Part shown: positions 41,057-51,961 of the stretch, in pieces | Position numbering within the stretch: the first letter of the stretch is position 1 | Layout of the letters: every line of letters begins with the position of its first letter | Source: Haemophilus sp. HMSC068C11 | GTDB taxonomy: Bacteria; Pseudomonadota; Gammaproteobacteria; Enterobacterales; Pasteurellaceae | Direction of reading: 5' to 3' | Length of the DNA: 64,000 nucleotides | Assembly: GCF_001815355.1 (NCBI RefSeq) | Contig: NZ_KV820375.1 | Span: 388,075-452,074, forward strand | Program-made: the position numbers and the translations under genes | The notes under the pieces: generated by a model | Seen by the model: only the letters and a program-made list of their open reading frames with translations | Databases searched by the model: none | Told to the model about the DNA's origin: nothing

Positions 41057-41092
41057 CCTATCCATGCCTTATAAAGATATATGGCGGATAGG
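41057..41092 (-). promoter_or_regulatory. Hairpin at the predicted 5' end of spc mRNA
   Basis: CCTATCC (41057-41063) and GGATAGG (41086-41092) pair, extended inward by GCC/GGC. The spc promoter predicts transcription starting near 41092, so the mRNA would begin with this stem, a layout known to slow 5'-end-dependent decay. Confidence 0.55.
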
Positions 41093-41098
41093 TGGCGG

Positions 41099-41127
41099 AG
41101 TTTACCAAAATCAAGCTATAAACGCAA
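41099..41127 (-). promoter_or_regulatory. Spc operon promoter
   Basis: Minus strand: TTGCGT (41122-41127), a 17-base spacer, TAAACT (41099-41104), then the GC-rich discriminator CCGCCACC. A GC-rich discriminator is characteristic of ppGpp/DksA-controlled ribosomal promoters. It lies directly downstream of the S10 terminator in the only large gap of the cluster. Confidence 0.6.
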
Positions 41128-41202
41128 TCAAAATTTTATACTTAAGTTAGCGTATTTAAAGTGCGGTCAAATTTTTATAACTTTTTAGCAAGTCTTGGAA
41201 AG

Positions 41203-41240
41203 AAAAAAGCCAACGGAATAACCATTGGCTTTTATTTTTT
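41203..41240 (-). terminator. S10 operon terminator
   Basis: GCCAACGG (41209-41216) and CCATTGGC (41222-41229) pair with one mismatch, extended by A and T runs on both sides. On the minus strand it follows rpsQ by about 10 bases and ends in U's, separating S10 from spc. Confidence 0.8.
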
Positions 41241-41250
41241 AATTTGTTAA

Positions 41251-41508
41251 TTAAGCAATAACTGCTTTCTCAACAACACGAACTAAAGTCCAAGATTTGG
41301 TTTTAGAGAGAGGACGACATTCGCGAATCTCTACTACATCACCTAATTTTGCTTCATTGTTCTCATCGTGTACGTGTAATTTAGTTGTACGACGGATAAA
41401 TTTACCGTATAACGGGTGTTTTACCTTACGTTCAATAGCAACAACGAAAGATTTTTCCATTTTGTCGCTAACAACTTTACCTTGTACGCTACGAATTTTA
41501 TCAGTCAT
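41251..41508 (-). CDS. rpsQ: 30S ribosomal protein S17
   Basis: 85 residues with OB-fold signature [20 protein letters not shown] and a 16S-binding loop. Its ATG overlaps the rpmC stop by one base (TAATG). Last gene of the S10 operon. Confidence 0.97.
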   Translation of the reverse strand: MTDKIRSVQGKVVSDKMEKSFVVAIERKVKHPLYGKFIRRTTKLHVHDENNEAKLGDVVEIRECRPLSKTKSWTLVRVVEKAVIA

Positions 41509-41698
41509 TACTCACCCGCCTTCTCAGTTAAAATAGTCTTAATGCGTGCGATATCACGACGCACTTGTTTAGCCTGATGGGTTTGTTGAAGCTGACCGGT
41601 GGCTGTTTGCATACGCAATTTGAATTGTTCACCTAAAAGGTTCACTAATTCATTATTCAGCTCTTCAACACTTTTTGTACGTAAATCTTGAGCTTTCA

Positions 41699-41699
<1 letters not shown>
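41508..41699 (-). CDS. rpmC: 50S ribosomal protein L29
   Basis: 63 residues, [20 protein letters not shown], two helices at the tunnel exit next to L23. It overlaps the stop of rplP and the start of rpsQ by one base each, as in E. coli-type S10 operons. Confidence 0.97.
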
Positions 41700-42109
<410 letters not shown>

Positions 42110-42122
42110 TTAGCGTTTCTCC

Positions 42123-42830
42123 TTACTTACGACCTTTGCCACGCGGAGCCTTTTTAGGCTTGTCGGCAGGTTGTTGTTCTGATTGCGCAACTGCAGCCAT
42201 TCCACCCAAAATTTCACCTTTGAAGATCCATACTTTAACGCCGATTACGCCGTATGTAGTATGAGCTTCTGCAGTGTTATAATCGATGTCCGCACGAAGA
42301 GTATGTAGAGGTACACGACCTTCACGATACCATTCAGAACGCGCGATTTCTGCACCACCTAAACGACCGCTAACTTCAACTTTGATACCTTTAGCACCTA
42401 AACGCATTGCGCTTTGTACCGCACGTTTCATAGCACGACGGAACATTACACGACGTTCTAATTGAGAAGCGATGCTGTCTGCAACTAATTTTGCATCTAA
42501 TTCCGGTTTTTTCACTTCAGCAATGTTGATTTGAGCCGGAACGCCAGCGATTTGAGATACTGCGTTACGTAATTTTTCAACATCTTCACCTTTTTTACCG
42601 ATAACGATACCAGGGCGAGCTGTGTGAATTGTTACACGAATACTTTTTGCTGGACGCTCAATAGTAATACGTGAAACCGAAGCGTTTGCTAATTCTTTAG
42701 TTAAGAATTTGCGTACTTTGAAGTCACCGTCAAGATTGTCGGCGAAATCTTGTGTATTCGCGAACCAAGTAGAGTTCCAAGGTTTTACAATACCTAGGCG
42801 AATACCATTTGGATTTACTTTTTGACCCAT
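42123..42830 (-). CDS. rpsC: 30S ribosomal protein S3
   Basis: 235 residues with a KH domain (about 45-105, [13 protein letters not shown], the GxxG loop) and a Lys/Pro tail. It lines the mRNA entry tunnel and takes part in mRNA unwinding. S10 operon. Confidence 0.98.
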   Translation of the reverse strand: MGQKVNPNGIRLGIVKPWNSTWFANTQDFADNLDGDFKVRKFLTKELANASVSRITIERPAKSIRVTIHTARPGIVIGKKGEDVEKLRNAVSQIAGVPAQINIAEVKKPELDAKLVADSIASQLERRVMFRRAMKRAVQSAMRLGAKGIKVEVSGRLGGAEIARSEWYREGRVPLHTLRADIDYNTAEAHTTYGVIGVKVWIFKGEILGGMAAVAQSEQQPADKPKKAPRGKGRK

Positions 42831-42847
42831 TGCTATTCCTCTACTTA

Positions 42848-43180
<333 letters not shown>

Positions 43181-43191
43181 CTATTTACCTC

Positions 43192-43470
<279 letters not shown>

Positions 43471-43491
43471 TTATCCTCTTATTAATTTAAA

Positions 43492-44313
43492 TTATTTGCC
43501 ACGACGACGTACGATATATTTATCAGTACGTTTGTTGTGACGAGTTTTCTTACCTTTAGTTTGAACGCCCCAAGGAGTTACTGGGTGTTTACCAAAGTTA
43601 CGACCTTCACCACCACCGTGTGGGTGATCTACTGGGTTCATTGCAGTACCACGAACTGTAGGGCGAATGCCTCTCCAGCGGTTAGCACCAGCTTTACCCA
43701 ATACGCGAAGCATATGTTCTGAGTTACCAACTTCACCGATTGTAGCAACACATTCAGCTAATACTTTACGCATTTCGCCTGAACGTAAACGTAAAGTTAC
43801 GTAGTTGCCTTCACGAGCGATGATTTGTACATAAGCACCAGCAGAACGAGCGATTTGACCGCCTTTACCTGGTTTTAATTCAACGTTATGTACTGTTGAA
43901 CCAACTGGGATATTACGCATTGGTAATGAGTTACCCACTTTAATTGGTGAGTTAACGCCAGATTGGATTTGATCGCCAACTGACAAACCTTTAGGTGCTA
44001 AGATATAACGGCGTTCACCATCTTTATAAAGCACTAAAGCAATGTTAGCTGAACGGTTTGGATCATATTCTAAACGTTCAACAACCGCTGGGATATCTAA
44101 CTTGTTACGTTTGAAATCGATTAAACGGTAATGTTGTTTATGACCACCACCGATGTGGCGAGTGGTAATACGACCATAATTGTTACGACCACCAGTTTTA
44201 GATTTAGTATCTAGAAGAGGCGCGTAAGGTTTACCCTTGTATAATTCAGGGTTCACGATTTTAACAACGTGACGACGACCAGCGGAGGTCGGCTTACATT
44301 TAACGATAGCCAT
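43492..44313 (-). CDS. rplB: 50S ribosomal protein L2
   Basis: 273 residues, required for peptidyl transferase assembly. The invariant [14 protein letters not shown] segment with its His (about residue 229) is present. S10 operon. Confidence 0.98.
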   Translation of the reverse strand: MAIVKCKPTSAGRRHVVKIVNPELYKGKPYAPLLDTKSKTGGRNNYGRITTRHIGGGHKQHYRLIDFKRNKLDIPAVVERLEYDPNRSANIALVLYKDGERRYILAPKGLSVGDQIQSGVNSPIKVGNSLPMRNIPVGSTVHNVELKPGKGGQIARSAGAYVQIIAREGNYVTLRLRSGEMRKVLAECVATIGEVGNSEHMLRVLGKAGANRWRGIRPTVRGTAMNPVDHPHGGGEGRNFGKHPVTPWGVQTKGKKTRHNKRTDKYIVRRRGK

Positions 44314-44330
44314 TCTCTAATTTCCTCCGA

Positions 44331-44630
44331 TTACTCTGCACTGTCCACGAAGTCCAAGTTTTGGCCTTCGGCTAAAGTTACATAAGCTTTTTTCCAGTCG
44401 CTGCGACGACCCATTTTGTTACCACGGCGTTTAGTTTTACCTTTAACAACCACAGTACGAACTGAGTCAACTTTTACTTCAAATAATTGAGCAACAGCAG
44501 CAGCAATTTCAGCTTTGTTCGCATCTAAAGCAACTTTAAGTACAACAGTGTTAGATTTTTCAGCATTGTTAGTTGCTTTTTCAGAGATGTGCGGTGCACG
44601 TAGCACGCTTAGCAAACGTTCTTGACTCAT
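44331..44630 (-). CDS. rplW: 50S ribosomal protein L23
   Basis: 99 residues at the tunnel exit, docking site for trigger factor and SRP (FtsY is encoded 4 kb away). Its ATG overlaps the rplD stop by four bases (ATGA), implying coupling. Confidence 0.98.
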   Translation of the reverse strand: MSQERLLSVLRAPHISEKATNNAEKSNTVVLKVALDANKAEIAAAVAQLFEVKVDSVRTVVVKGKTKRRGNKMGRRSDWKKAYVTLAEGQNLDFVDSAE

Positions 44631-45229
44631 GCTAGGATCTCCTCAATTTGTTTCACAGCGTCAACAGTAACAATCACTTTATCGAAAGCGATTAAGCTAA
44701 CTGGATCGATACCTTGAACATCACGTACATCAACTTTATATAAGTTACGTGCCGCTAAGAATAGATTTTCATCTAAACTTGCTGTGATAATTAACGCATC
44801 TTCAACTGCTAAATCTTTTAATTTTTGTACTAATACTTTAGTTTTTGGTGCATCTAATTCGAATTTTTCAACAACAACCAAACGGTCTTGACGAACTAAT
44901 TCAGAAAGAATGCTTTTGATAGCACCACGGTACATTTTCTTGTTCACTTTTTGGCTGTGATCTTGTGGTTTAGCCGCGAAGGTTGTACCACCAGAACGCC
45001 AGATTGGTGATTTGATATCACCAGAACGAGCACGACCTGTACCTTTTTGACGCCAAGGTTTTTTACCTGAACCAGACACTTCAGCACGAGTTTTTTGCGC
45101 ACGAGTACCTTGACGAGCACCTGCTGCATAAGCAACAACAACTTGGTGAATCAAAGCTTCGTTAAACTCACGTCCGAAGGTAGTTTCAGAAACAGTTAGT
45201 GCGTTTGCACCTACAACTTGTAATTCCAT
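44627..45229 (-). CDS. rplD: 50S ribosomal protein L4
   Basis: 200 residues with the extended tunnel loop ([20 protein letters not shown]). In E. coli, free L4 represses its own S10 operon at transcription and translation by acting on the leader; the leader here has comparable length and structure. Confidence 0.98.
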   Translation of the reverse strand: MELQVVGANALTVSETTFGREFNEALIHQVVVAYAAGARQGTRAQKTRAEVSGSGKKPWRQKGTGRARSGDIKSPIWRSGGTTFAAKPQDHSQKVNKKMYRGAIKSILSELVRQDRLVVVEKFELDAPKTKVLVQKLKDLAVEDALIITASLDENLFLAARNLYKVDVRDVQGIDPVSLIAFDKVIVTVDAVKQIEEILA

Positions 45230-45244
45230 CTCTATCTCCTAGAC

Positions 45245-45871
45245 TTATGCTTTAACTGCCGGCTTAACGATAACATCGCCATTGATAGCACCAGGTACAG
45301 AACCTTTTACTAATAGCAATTTACGCTCAGCATCTACACGAACAACTTCAAGTGATTGAACGGTTACACGCTCAGCACCTAAATGTCCTGCCATTTTTTT
45401 ACCTTTAAACACACGACCTGGAGTTTGGTTTTGACCAATAGAACCAAGTACACGATGTGATAAAGAGTTACCGTGTGTAGCATCTTGAGTACGGAAGTTC
45501 CAACGTTTAACACCACCTTGGAAACCTTTACCTTTAGAAGTACCAGTAACATCTACTTTTTTAACATCTGCAAAGATGTCAACATTGATTTCTTGACCTA
45601 AAGTGAATTCTTCACCTTCAGTACGAAATTCCCATAAACCGCGACCAGCTTCAACACCTGCTTTCACGAAATGGCCTGCTTCAGGTTTAGTTACACGATT
45701 CGCTTTTTTAGAACCAGTAGTAACTTGAACTGCAGTATAGCCATCGTTTTCAAGAGTTTTAACTTGAGTTACGCGGTTGGCTTCGATTTCGATAACGGTA
45801 ACTGGTACAGAAACACCGTCTTCATTGAAGATACGGGTCATACCAACTTTACGACCGACTAAACCAATCAT
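45245..45871 (-). CDS. rplC: 50S ribosomal protein L3
   Basis: 208 residues, [19 protein letters not shown], with the conserved [10 protein letters not shown] and the Gln of GQNQTPGRV region, which PrmB methylates in E. coli. Second gene of the S10 operon. Confidence 0.98.
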   Translation of the reverse strand: MIGLVGRKVGMTRIFNEDGVSVPVTVIEIEANRVTQVKTLENDGYTAVQVTTGSKKANRVTKPEAGHFVKAGVEAGRGLWEFRTEGEEFTLGQEINVDIFADVKKVDVTGTSKGKGFQGGVKRWNFRTQDATHGNSLSHRVLGSIGQNQTPGRVFKGKKMAGHLGAERVTVQSLEVVRVDAERKLLLVKGSVPGAINGDVIVKPAVKA

Positions 45872-45887
45872 TGTAATAACCTCTTAA

Positions 45888-46390
<503 letters not shown>

Positions 46391-46393
46391 TGG

Positions 46394-46422
46394 ATATTAC
46401 ACAAAAACACCTAATTATGCAA
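46394..46422 (-). promoter_or_regulatory. S10 operon promoter
   Basis: Minus strand: TTGCAT (46417-46422), 17-base spacer, TAATAT (46394-46399), then CCACGGG. The predicted start leads straight into the first leader hairpin. Confidence 0.55.
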
Positions 46423-46451
46423 GCTTTTTGTTCAATTAATTTCCACATACA

Positions 46452-46518
46452 AAAAGTGCGGTCATTTTCCCCGAATGTTTTTCAGCTGAAAACACGACAA
46501 AAAATGACCGCACTTTAT
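46452..46518. terminator. ftsX-side terminator from a widely spaced uptake-signal pair
   Basis: AAAAGTGCGGTCATTTT (46453-46469) pairs with AAAATGACCGCACTTT (46501-46516), a 16-pair stem. Its loop holds the palindrome TTTTCAGCTGAAAA. It lies between the ftsX stop and the S10 promoter. Confidence 0.75.
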
Positions 46519-46529
46519 ATAAGTAAAAT

Positions 46530-47462
46530 TTATAGTTTGTTATCTAACATTGCAATATGTCTTGTTGCTGCAATCCATGCACCAACATACCCCATAATCA
46601 AGCAACTTACTAATAAGAAGATCAGCTCGCCTACACCTAATCCATTGAGCTCAAATGTAACTGCAAAGATATCCGTCACATACTTCACCGCTGAAGTAAA
46701 GTACCCGACAATAAGACTGCTAAATAGCGCTGCAATCAATCCGCCCAACACCGCGTAAATCATGCCAGTATAAAGATAAGGACGAAGAATAAATTGATCC
46801 GTTGCACCTAATAGCTTCATCACATCAATACTCGCACGACTGCTATAAACATCGGATCGAATGCTATTTCCGATAACAAGGAATACAGCTATTGTCATTA
46901 ACACCGTGCAGAAAATTGCCACGTGTGCAAAAAGCCACGAAAGTGCGGTCAATTTTTCCATCCAATCATTATCTAGTCGAACTTCTTGCACGCCTTTAAT
47001 TTTATTTAAATTTGCGCGTAACTCAGCTCGTTTTTCTGATTCATTAAATGCTTTAGACGGTTTCACCATCACCACCGCCGGCAATGGGTTGTCATCTAAA
47101 ATTTCTAACTCTTCACCAAAACCAGACCAACTTTTAAATTCTTTCAAACTGTCTTGGCGAGAAACATAATTTAACGATTCAACACCTTCTTGCTGACGAA
47201 TTTTTTCTACCACTAAGTTAGCATCTTCTTCACTTAAATTTTTATGTAAATAGATTGTGAGCTCGCTTTCCGGATAAAATTGAGTCGTCGCTAAGTGTAA
47301 ATTTTTCCATAACAAATAGCTCACCGTTGGAATCGTTAGAGACACGGCAATCACAAGAATTGTTAGTAATGTACCAAATTTACGTTTTACTAAATCGTTC
47401 AACACAGAACGCAAAGTATAAGCAGTTTGCACGCCAAAAGAAGCATCAATACGTCTTGTCAT
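46530..47462 (-). CDS. ftsX: Cell division protein FtsX
   Basis: Permease-like partner of FtsE at the divisome, which in E. coli activates EnvC and so amidases AmiA and AmiB. It has 310 residues: a cytoplasmic N-terminal arm, span at about 35-55, a periplasmic domain (about 60-180), then three spans with the FtsX-type core MKLLGATDQFILRPYLYTGM. It starts 9 bases after ftsE. An uptake signal lies at 46941-46949. Confidence 0.95.
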   Translation of the reverse strand: MTRRIDASFGVQTAYTLRSVLNDLVKRKFGTLLTILVIAVSLTIPTVSYLLWKNLHLATTQFYPESELTIYLHKNLSEEDANLVVEKIRQQEGVESLNYVSRQDSLKEFKSWSGFGEELEILDDNPLPAVVMVKPSKAFNESEKRAELRANLNKIKGVQEVRLDNDWMEKLTALSWLFAHVAIFCTVLMTIAVFLVIGNSIRSDVYSSRASIDVMKLLGATDQFILRPYLYTGMIYAVLGGLIAALFSSLIVGYFTSAVKYVTDIFAVTFELNGLGVGELIFLLVSCLIMGYVGAWIAATRHIAMLDNKL

Positions 47463-47471
47463 TTTTTATCC

Positions 47472-48128
47472 TTAATAGCGTAAGTAGCCTTGTTCAAGCA
47501 CAAGACATGGTTTTGGTTTTTGTTGAATTAAATTGATATCGTGTGTCGCAATTAACACTGTCATGCCTAAACGATTAAACTCTTCAAAAAGATTAAAAAT
47601 CCCTAAGGAAAGTTCATCATCAAGGTTACCTGTAGGCTCATCCGCTAATAAAAGTTGCGGTTTATGTACGATTGCACGCGCGATATCTACGCGTTGTTGC
47701 TCACCACCTGAGATTTGTGGCGGCATATAATTCGCTTTACTACGTAAGCCCACACGATCTAATGCAACCAATGCGCGTGTATGTGCTTCTTTCGGGTTCA
47801 TTCCCGAAATAATCAATGGCAACGCCACATTTTCTGCTACGCTACGATCCGTTAATAGACGGTAATCTTGGTGAACCATACCGATTTGGCGGCGTAAAAA
47901 TGGGATTTCATATTTAGACAAACGCGTAATATCATGACCATTAAACCAAATATTACCGGCATTCGCCTTTTCCATTCCCATGATTAATTTAAGCAAGGTA
48001 CTTTTACCCGCGCCAGAATGCCCAACAAGATAAGTCATACTTCCAACAGGAAGATGAAAATTCAAACCCTGCAAGGCCGGCTGAGTCGCACCGTGATAAG
48101 CTTTAGAGACATTTGAAAATCGAATCAC
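47472..48128 (-). CDS. ftsE: Cell division ATP-binding protein FtsE
   Basis: ABC-type ATPase of the FtsEX complex. It has 218 residues with Walker A GHSGAGKST, signature SGGEQQRVDIARA, Walker B LLLADEPTGNLD and the His of IATHD. Fourteen bases after ftsY and before ftsX, the conserved ftsYEX order. Confidence 0.96.
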   Translation of the reverse strand: MIRFSNVSKAYHGATQPALQGLNFHLPVGSMTYLVGHSGAGKSTLLKLIMGMEKANAGNIWFNGHDITRLSKYEIPFLRRQIGMVHQDYRLLTDRSVAENVALPLIISGMNPKEAHTRALVALDRVGLRSKANYMPPQISGGEQQRVDIARAIVHKPQLLLADEPTGNLDDELSLGIFNLFEEFNRLGMTVLIATHDINLIQQKPKPCLVLEQGYLRY

Positions 48129-48142
48129 TTTATTATTCCTTT

Positions 48143-49600
48143 TTATTCTTCATTTTCGTGAACAAATAATGCTTCAATAAATTCTTCCGCATTAAATTCG
48201 CGTAAATCTTCAATTTTTTCACCCACACCAATATAGCGAATTGGTAAATTAAACTGATCTGCAATGGCGAAAATTACCCCACCTTTTGCTGTTCCGTCTA
48301 ATTTGGTTAATGTAATACCTGTTAACCCAACCGCCTCATTAAAGAGTTTGGCTTGGCTAATTGCATTCTGCCCTGTACCCGCATCTAAGGTAAGCATGAT
48401 TTCGTGCGGTGCGGTTTCATCGTATTTTCTCATGACACGAACGATTTTCTTCAATTCATCCATGAGATTATTTTTATTTTGTAAACGACCGGCCGTATCC
48501 GCAATTAAAATATCAATATTACGTGCCGCGGCAGATTGCATCGCATCAAAAATTACTGACGCCGAATCTGACCCCGTACTTTGTGCCACAACCGGAATGT
48601 TGTTACGTTCACCCCATACTTGAAGTTGTTCTACTGCAGCAGCACGGAAGGTATCCCCTGCCGCTAACATGACTGATTTTCCTTCATTTTGGAATTTGCG
48701 AGCCAACTTACCAATTGTGGTTGTTTTACCTACACCGTTTACGCCAACCATCAAAATAACATAAGGTTTTTTAGTCGTATCAATGACCAATGGTTTTGCA
48801 ACTGGTTTTAGAATTTCTACCATTTCAACTTTAAGTTGTTGGTAAAGCAATTCCGCATCTTGTAACTGCTTACGACTTGCGTGCTCCGTTAAATTCTTAA
48901 TGATTTTATTGGTTGTTGGCACACCAATATCCGCAATTAAAAGTTGCTCTTCCAACTCTTCAAATAAATCGTCGTCAATCTTTTTACCTAAAAAGAACGC
49001 TCGGAAACCTGCACCAATATTTTGTTTAGTTTTGAGTAAGCCTTTGACTAAACGACTGAAAAAGCCACCTTCACTTGGCTTTTCTTGCGTTTCGGTATTA
49101 ATATCTGAACGGAATTCATCTTTAACATCTTCAACAATTTCAGGCTCAATCTCAGCATCAACCACAGGAAGATCTTCAACGACATTATCTTGCTCAATAA
49201 TGCTTTCTGTTGGTTCTTCCACAGGAAGTGCGGTAGAAATTTCTTCTGTTTTTTCTGTATCTTCAGCCGTTGCCTCAATCACCGGTGTATCTAAAACTGG
49301 CTCAATATTGACCGCACTTTCAGGTGAAATCACTTCTTCTACAACAGGTTCAATATGCGCAACAATGGTATTCTCAGCTTTATCCTCTTGCAGCTGTTCC
49401 GCTAACTCCTGTAATTCTTCCTGTTCAACTTGTTCTAATTGAACGTTCTCGCTATTGTGAACAATCTCTTCCGTAGGCGAAATATCGGCAGATTCGACAG
49501 ACGGCTCTTCAATAGTTGGCTCAATTTTTTGTTCTTCTTGCTTTTTATTGCGACCAAAAAGAGAGGCCCAAAACCCGCCTTTTTTCTTTTCTTCTGACAT
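48143..49600 (-). CDS. ftsY: Signal recognition particle receptor FtsY
   Basis: SRP receptor GTPase at the inner membrane. The protein is 485 residues from ATG 49600; a start seven codons upstream is less family-like. An acidic A domain (about 15-170, rich in Glu, Pro and Val) precedes the N domain and the GTPase G domain with GVNGVGKTTTIGKLA, DTAGRLQNK, TKLDGTAKGG. An amphipathic helix before the N domain is present. First gene of ftsYEX. Confidence 0.96.
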   Translation of the reverse strand: MSEEKKKGGFWASLFGRNKKQEEQKIEPTIEEPSVESADISPTEEIVHNSENVQLEQVEQEELQELAEQLQEDKAENTIVAHIEPVVEEVISPESAVNIEPVLDTPVIEATAEDTEKTEEISTALPVEEPTESIIEQDNVVEDLPVVDAEIEPEIVEDVKDEFRSDINTETQEKPSEGGFFSRLVKGLLKTKQNIGAGFRAFFLGKKIDDDLFEELEEQLLIADIGVPTTNKIIKNLTEHASRKQLQDAELLYQQLKVEMVEILKPVAKPLVIDTTKKPYVILMVGVNGVGKTTTIGKLARKFQNEGKSVMLAAGDTFRAAAVEQLQVWGERNNIPVVAQSTGSDSASVIFDAMQSAAARNIDILIADTAGRLQNKNNLMDELKKIVRVMRKYDETAPHEIMLTLDAGTGQNAISQAKLFNEAVGLTGITLTKLDGTAKGGVIFAIADQFNLPIRYIGVGEKIEDLREFNAEEFIEALFVHENEE

Positions 49601-49698
49601 AAATTCTTCTCTTAAACACAAATCTTTAAAAAATACTGCCTATTCTAGCAAAAAATCGTCTAAACTAAGCACAATTTTCACTAAAAATCTGTTTCTTT

Positions 49699-50283
49699 AT
49701 GAAAAAAATGCAAGTTCAAAATGCCAAAGGCGAAGTTCGAATCATCGCAGGTCTTTGGCGTGGACGAAAATTACCGGTTTTAAATGCGGAAGGTTTGCGT
49801 CCAACAGGCGATCGCGTAAAAGAAACCTTATTCAACTGGTTGATGCCCTACATAGTGGATAGCCATTGTCTTGATTGCTTTGCGGGCAGTGGCTCACTTG
49901 GCTTTGAGGCTCTTTCTCGTCAAGCGAAACAGGTGACGTTTTTAGAGTTGGATAAAAGCGTAGCGAATCAATTAAAGAAAAATTTGCAAACGCTAAAAAC
50001 AACGACTGAACAAGCTCAGGTGATCAATCAAAATAGCTTGGAGTTTTTAAAACAAGCGCAAAATCAACCGCACTTTGATGTGGTATTTTTAGATCCACCT
50101 TTTCATTTTGGTTTAGCTGAACAAGCAATTACCCTATTAGAGGAAAATAATTGGCTCTTACCTCATGCGTTGATTTATGTTGAAACAGAAAAAGACAAAC
50201 CGCTAAGCGCGCCTGAAAATTGGCAATTACTGAAAGAAAAAACTACAGGTATGGTGAGCTACCGCCTGTATCAAAAAGATTAG
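49699..50283 (+). CDS. rsmD: 16S rRNA guanine-966 N2-methyltransferase
   Basis: Methylates G966 in assembled 30S. It has 194 residues with GEVRIIAGLWRGRKLPV, the SAM loop LDCFAGSGSLGFEALSR and catalytic DPPFHFG. Divergent from ftsY, the usual arrangement. The ATG used (MKKMQVQ) has a weak ribosome site; the second Met three codons on is possible. Confidence 0.94.
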   Translation: MKKMQVQNAKGEVRIIAGLWRGRKLPVLNAEGLRPTGDRVKETLFNWLMPYIVDSHCLDCFAGSGSLGFEALSRQAKQVTFLELDKSVANQLKKNLQTLKTTTEQAQVINQNSLEFLKQAQNQPHFDVVFLDPPFHFGLAEQAITLLEENNWLLPHALIYVETEKDKPLSAPENWQLLKEKTTGMVSYRLYQKD

Positions 50284-50769
<486 letters not shown>

Positions 50770-50773
50770 AAAT

Positions 50774-50815
50774 AGCTGCTTATTTTATACACAAAAATAA
50801 GCAGCTTTCTTTTTA
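50774..50815 (+). terminator. rsmD-trmL terminator
   Basis: AGCTGCTTATTTT (50774-50786) and AAAATAAGCAGCT (50794-50806) form a 13-pair stem followed by TTCTTTTT. Confidence 0.9.
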
Positions 50816-51145
50816 CATTTAATTTGTGATCTTGATCACATATTTATAATTTCAAGGTTCCCTTTTTACCAAAACAGCAGTATAAATAAATTACATTTAG
50901 AGAGGGATCTCGATGTACCCACTTGATCTATCAAGCTCTAGTCTTTCTTGACTCTTCAAGCAAACCTTCCCCGTTGTCCTAAATAAAGAATTGGCAGTCG
51001 AATGATTTGCCTTCCATTTGTATCCCTAAAATTTAACAACTATTGCAGCAAAATTAGTTTCATCTCACATCAATAAGGAGGTTGGGTGAATGAAGTTAAT
51101 TTTGAATTGGTCGAAACAGCAGTGGCTAAGCACGGATGCTTACAA
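50816..51145 (+). other. Intergenic region with CRP promoter and no annotated gene
   Basis: A plus-strand promoter can be drawn: CRP site TGTGATCTTGATCACA (50825-50840), TTCCCT (50858-50863), 17-base spacer, TATAAA (50881-50886), start near 50894. The CRP centre (50832.5) falls at about -61.5, the class I position. Downstream lie a 12-codon ORF (ATG 50913) and, about 180 bases later, AAGGAGG (51075-51081) with GTG/ATG start options at 51086 and 51090. No coding body follows before the glpR terminator. This may be a small RNA or the 5' end of a lost gene. Confidence 0.5.
50825..50840. promoter_or_regulatory. Perfect CRP site, trmL-glpR gap
   Basis: TGTGATCTTGATCACA has both half-sites exact and extended symmetry. 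It lies beyond the trmL terminator and 345 bases before the glpR stop, so it controls neither flanking gene. Confidence 0.75.
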
Positions 51146-51146
51146 A

Positions 51147-51176
51147 AAAAGTGCGGTCAATTTTGGCCGCACTTCC
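51147..51176 (-). terminator. glpR terminator from a near-perfect uptake-signal pair
   Basis: AAGTGCGG and CCGCACTT, exact on one side (51149-51157) and one base off on the other (GCCGCACTT), with an A7 run that is U7 for the minus strand. Confidence 0.8.
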
Positions 51177-51184
51177 TGTTTCTA

Positions 51185-51940
51185 TTATTTGCAAATCACT
51201 AACTTTGTGTTGCTATTTTCTAAATACTCCGCAATTTGTTTTGGCACATCATCAGTGAAAAGGTAATCTACATCTTTAAGTTCCCCTAATCGCACAATCG
51301 CTTGTCGAGAGAATTTCGAATGGTCGGTCGCTAATAACGTTTGGCGAGAGCTTTCTATAATGGCGCGTTTTACTTGAACTTCATGGTAATCATAATCCAA
51401 TAATGAACCATCAAGATCAATTGCACTAATGCCCAGAATTCCAAAATCTAAACGGAATTGCGAAATAAAATTAACCGTTGCCTCACCAATGATTCCACCA
51501 TCCTTACGCAATGAGCCACCTGCCATCGTAATATCAAAGGTTTCATTTTGTCGTAATAAATGAGCCGCATTGATATTATTCGTCACTATGCGTAACCGTT
51601 CATGGTTTAACAAGGCACTAGCCACCGCTTCAGGCGTGGTACCAATATCAATAAATAAGGATGCACCGTTTGGTATACGTTTTGCCACTTCGCGAGCAAT
51701 GGCGCTTTTTTGAGAAGGGAAAAATTGTTTACGTTCAATGTAATCAGAGTTTTCTGCGGTAGAAGAAGGAGCGGCACCACCATGATGACGACGAATTAAA
51801 TCTTGTTCTGCAAGGATATTCAGATCTCGTCTAATGGTCTGTGGGCTGACTTCCAGTTCGATAACCAGCTCTTCTGTGCTGGCATATCCTTTTAGCTTTA
51901 CAAGCTCAATTATTTTCTGATGGCGTAATGATTGCTTCAT
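51185..51940 (-). CDS. glpR: Glycerol-3-phosphate regulon repressor GlpR
   Basis: DeoR-family repressor of glp genes, released by glycerol 3-phosphate. It has 251 residues: helix-turn-helix (about 18-40, TEELVIELEVSPQTIRRDLN) and effector domain with RRHHGGAAP, FIDIGTTPEAVA and ATDHSKFSR. It follows glpG by 21 bases, the enteric order, though glpE is absent here. Confidence 0.92.
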   Translation of the reverse strand: MKQSLRHQKIIELVKLKGYASTEELVIELEVSPQTIRRDLNILAEQDLIRRHHGGAAPSSTAENSDYIERKQFFPSQKSAIAREVAKRIPNGASLFIDIGTTPEAVASALLNHERLRIVTNNINAAHLLRQNETFDITMAGGSLRKDGGIIGEATVNFISQFRLDFGILGISAIDLDGSLLDYDYHEVQVKRAIIESSRQTLLATDHSKFSRQAIVRLGELKDVDYLFTDDVPKQIAEYLENSNTKLVICK

Positions 51941-51961
51941 ATAAATGCCTATAAATTTGAA

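Noticed and set aside
44944..45141. Overlapping ORF inside rplD
   Set aside because: Low-complexity Leu/Val frame of a highly conserved ribosomal gene; a shadow.
48900..49442. 180-residue Ser-rich ORF opposite ftsY
   Set aside because: It mirrors the acidic A domain of FtsY; no ribosome site or family.
51086..51266. Small ORFs from GTG 51086 (38 residues) and ATG 51090 (58 residues) after AAGGAGG
   Set aside because: Both run through the glpR terminator and into glpR antisense. The ribosome site is good, so the 5' part may be real, but the frames as they stand are unlikely proteins.
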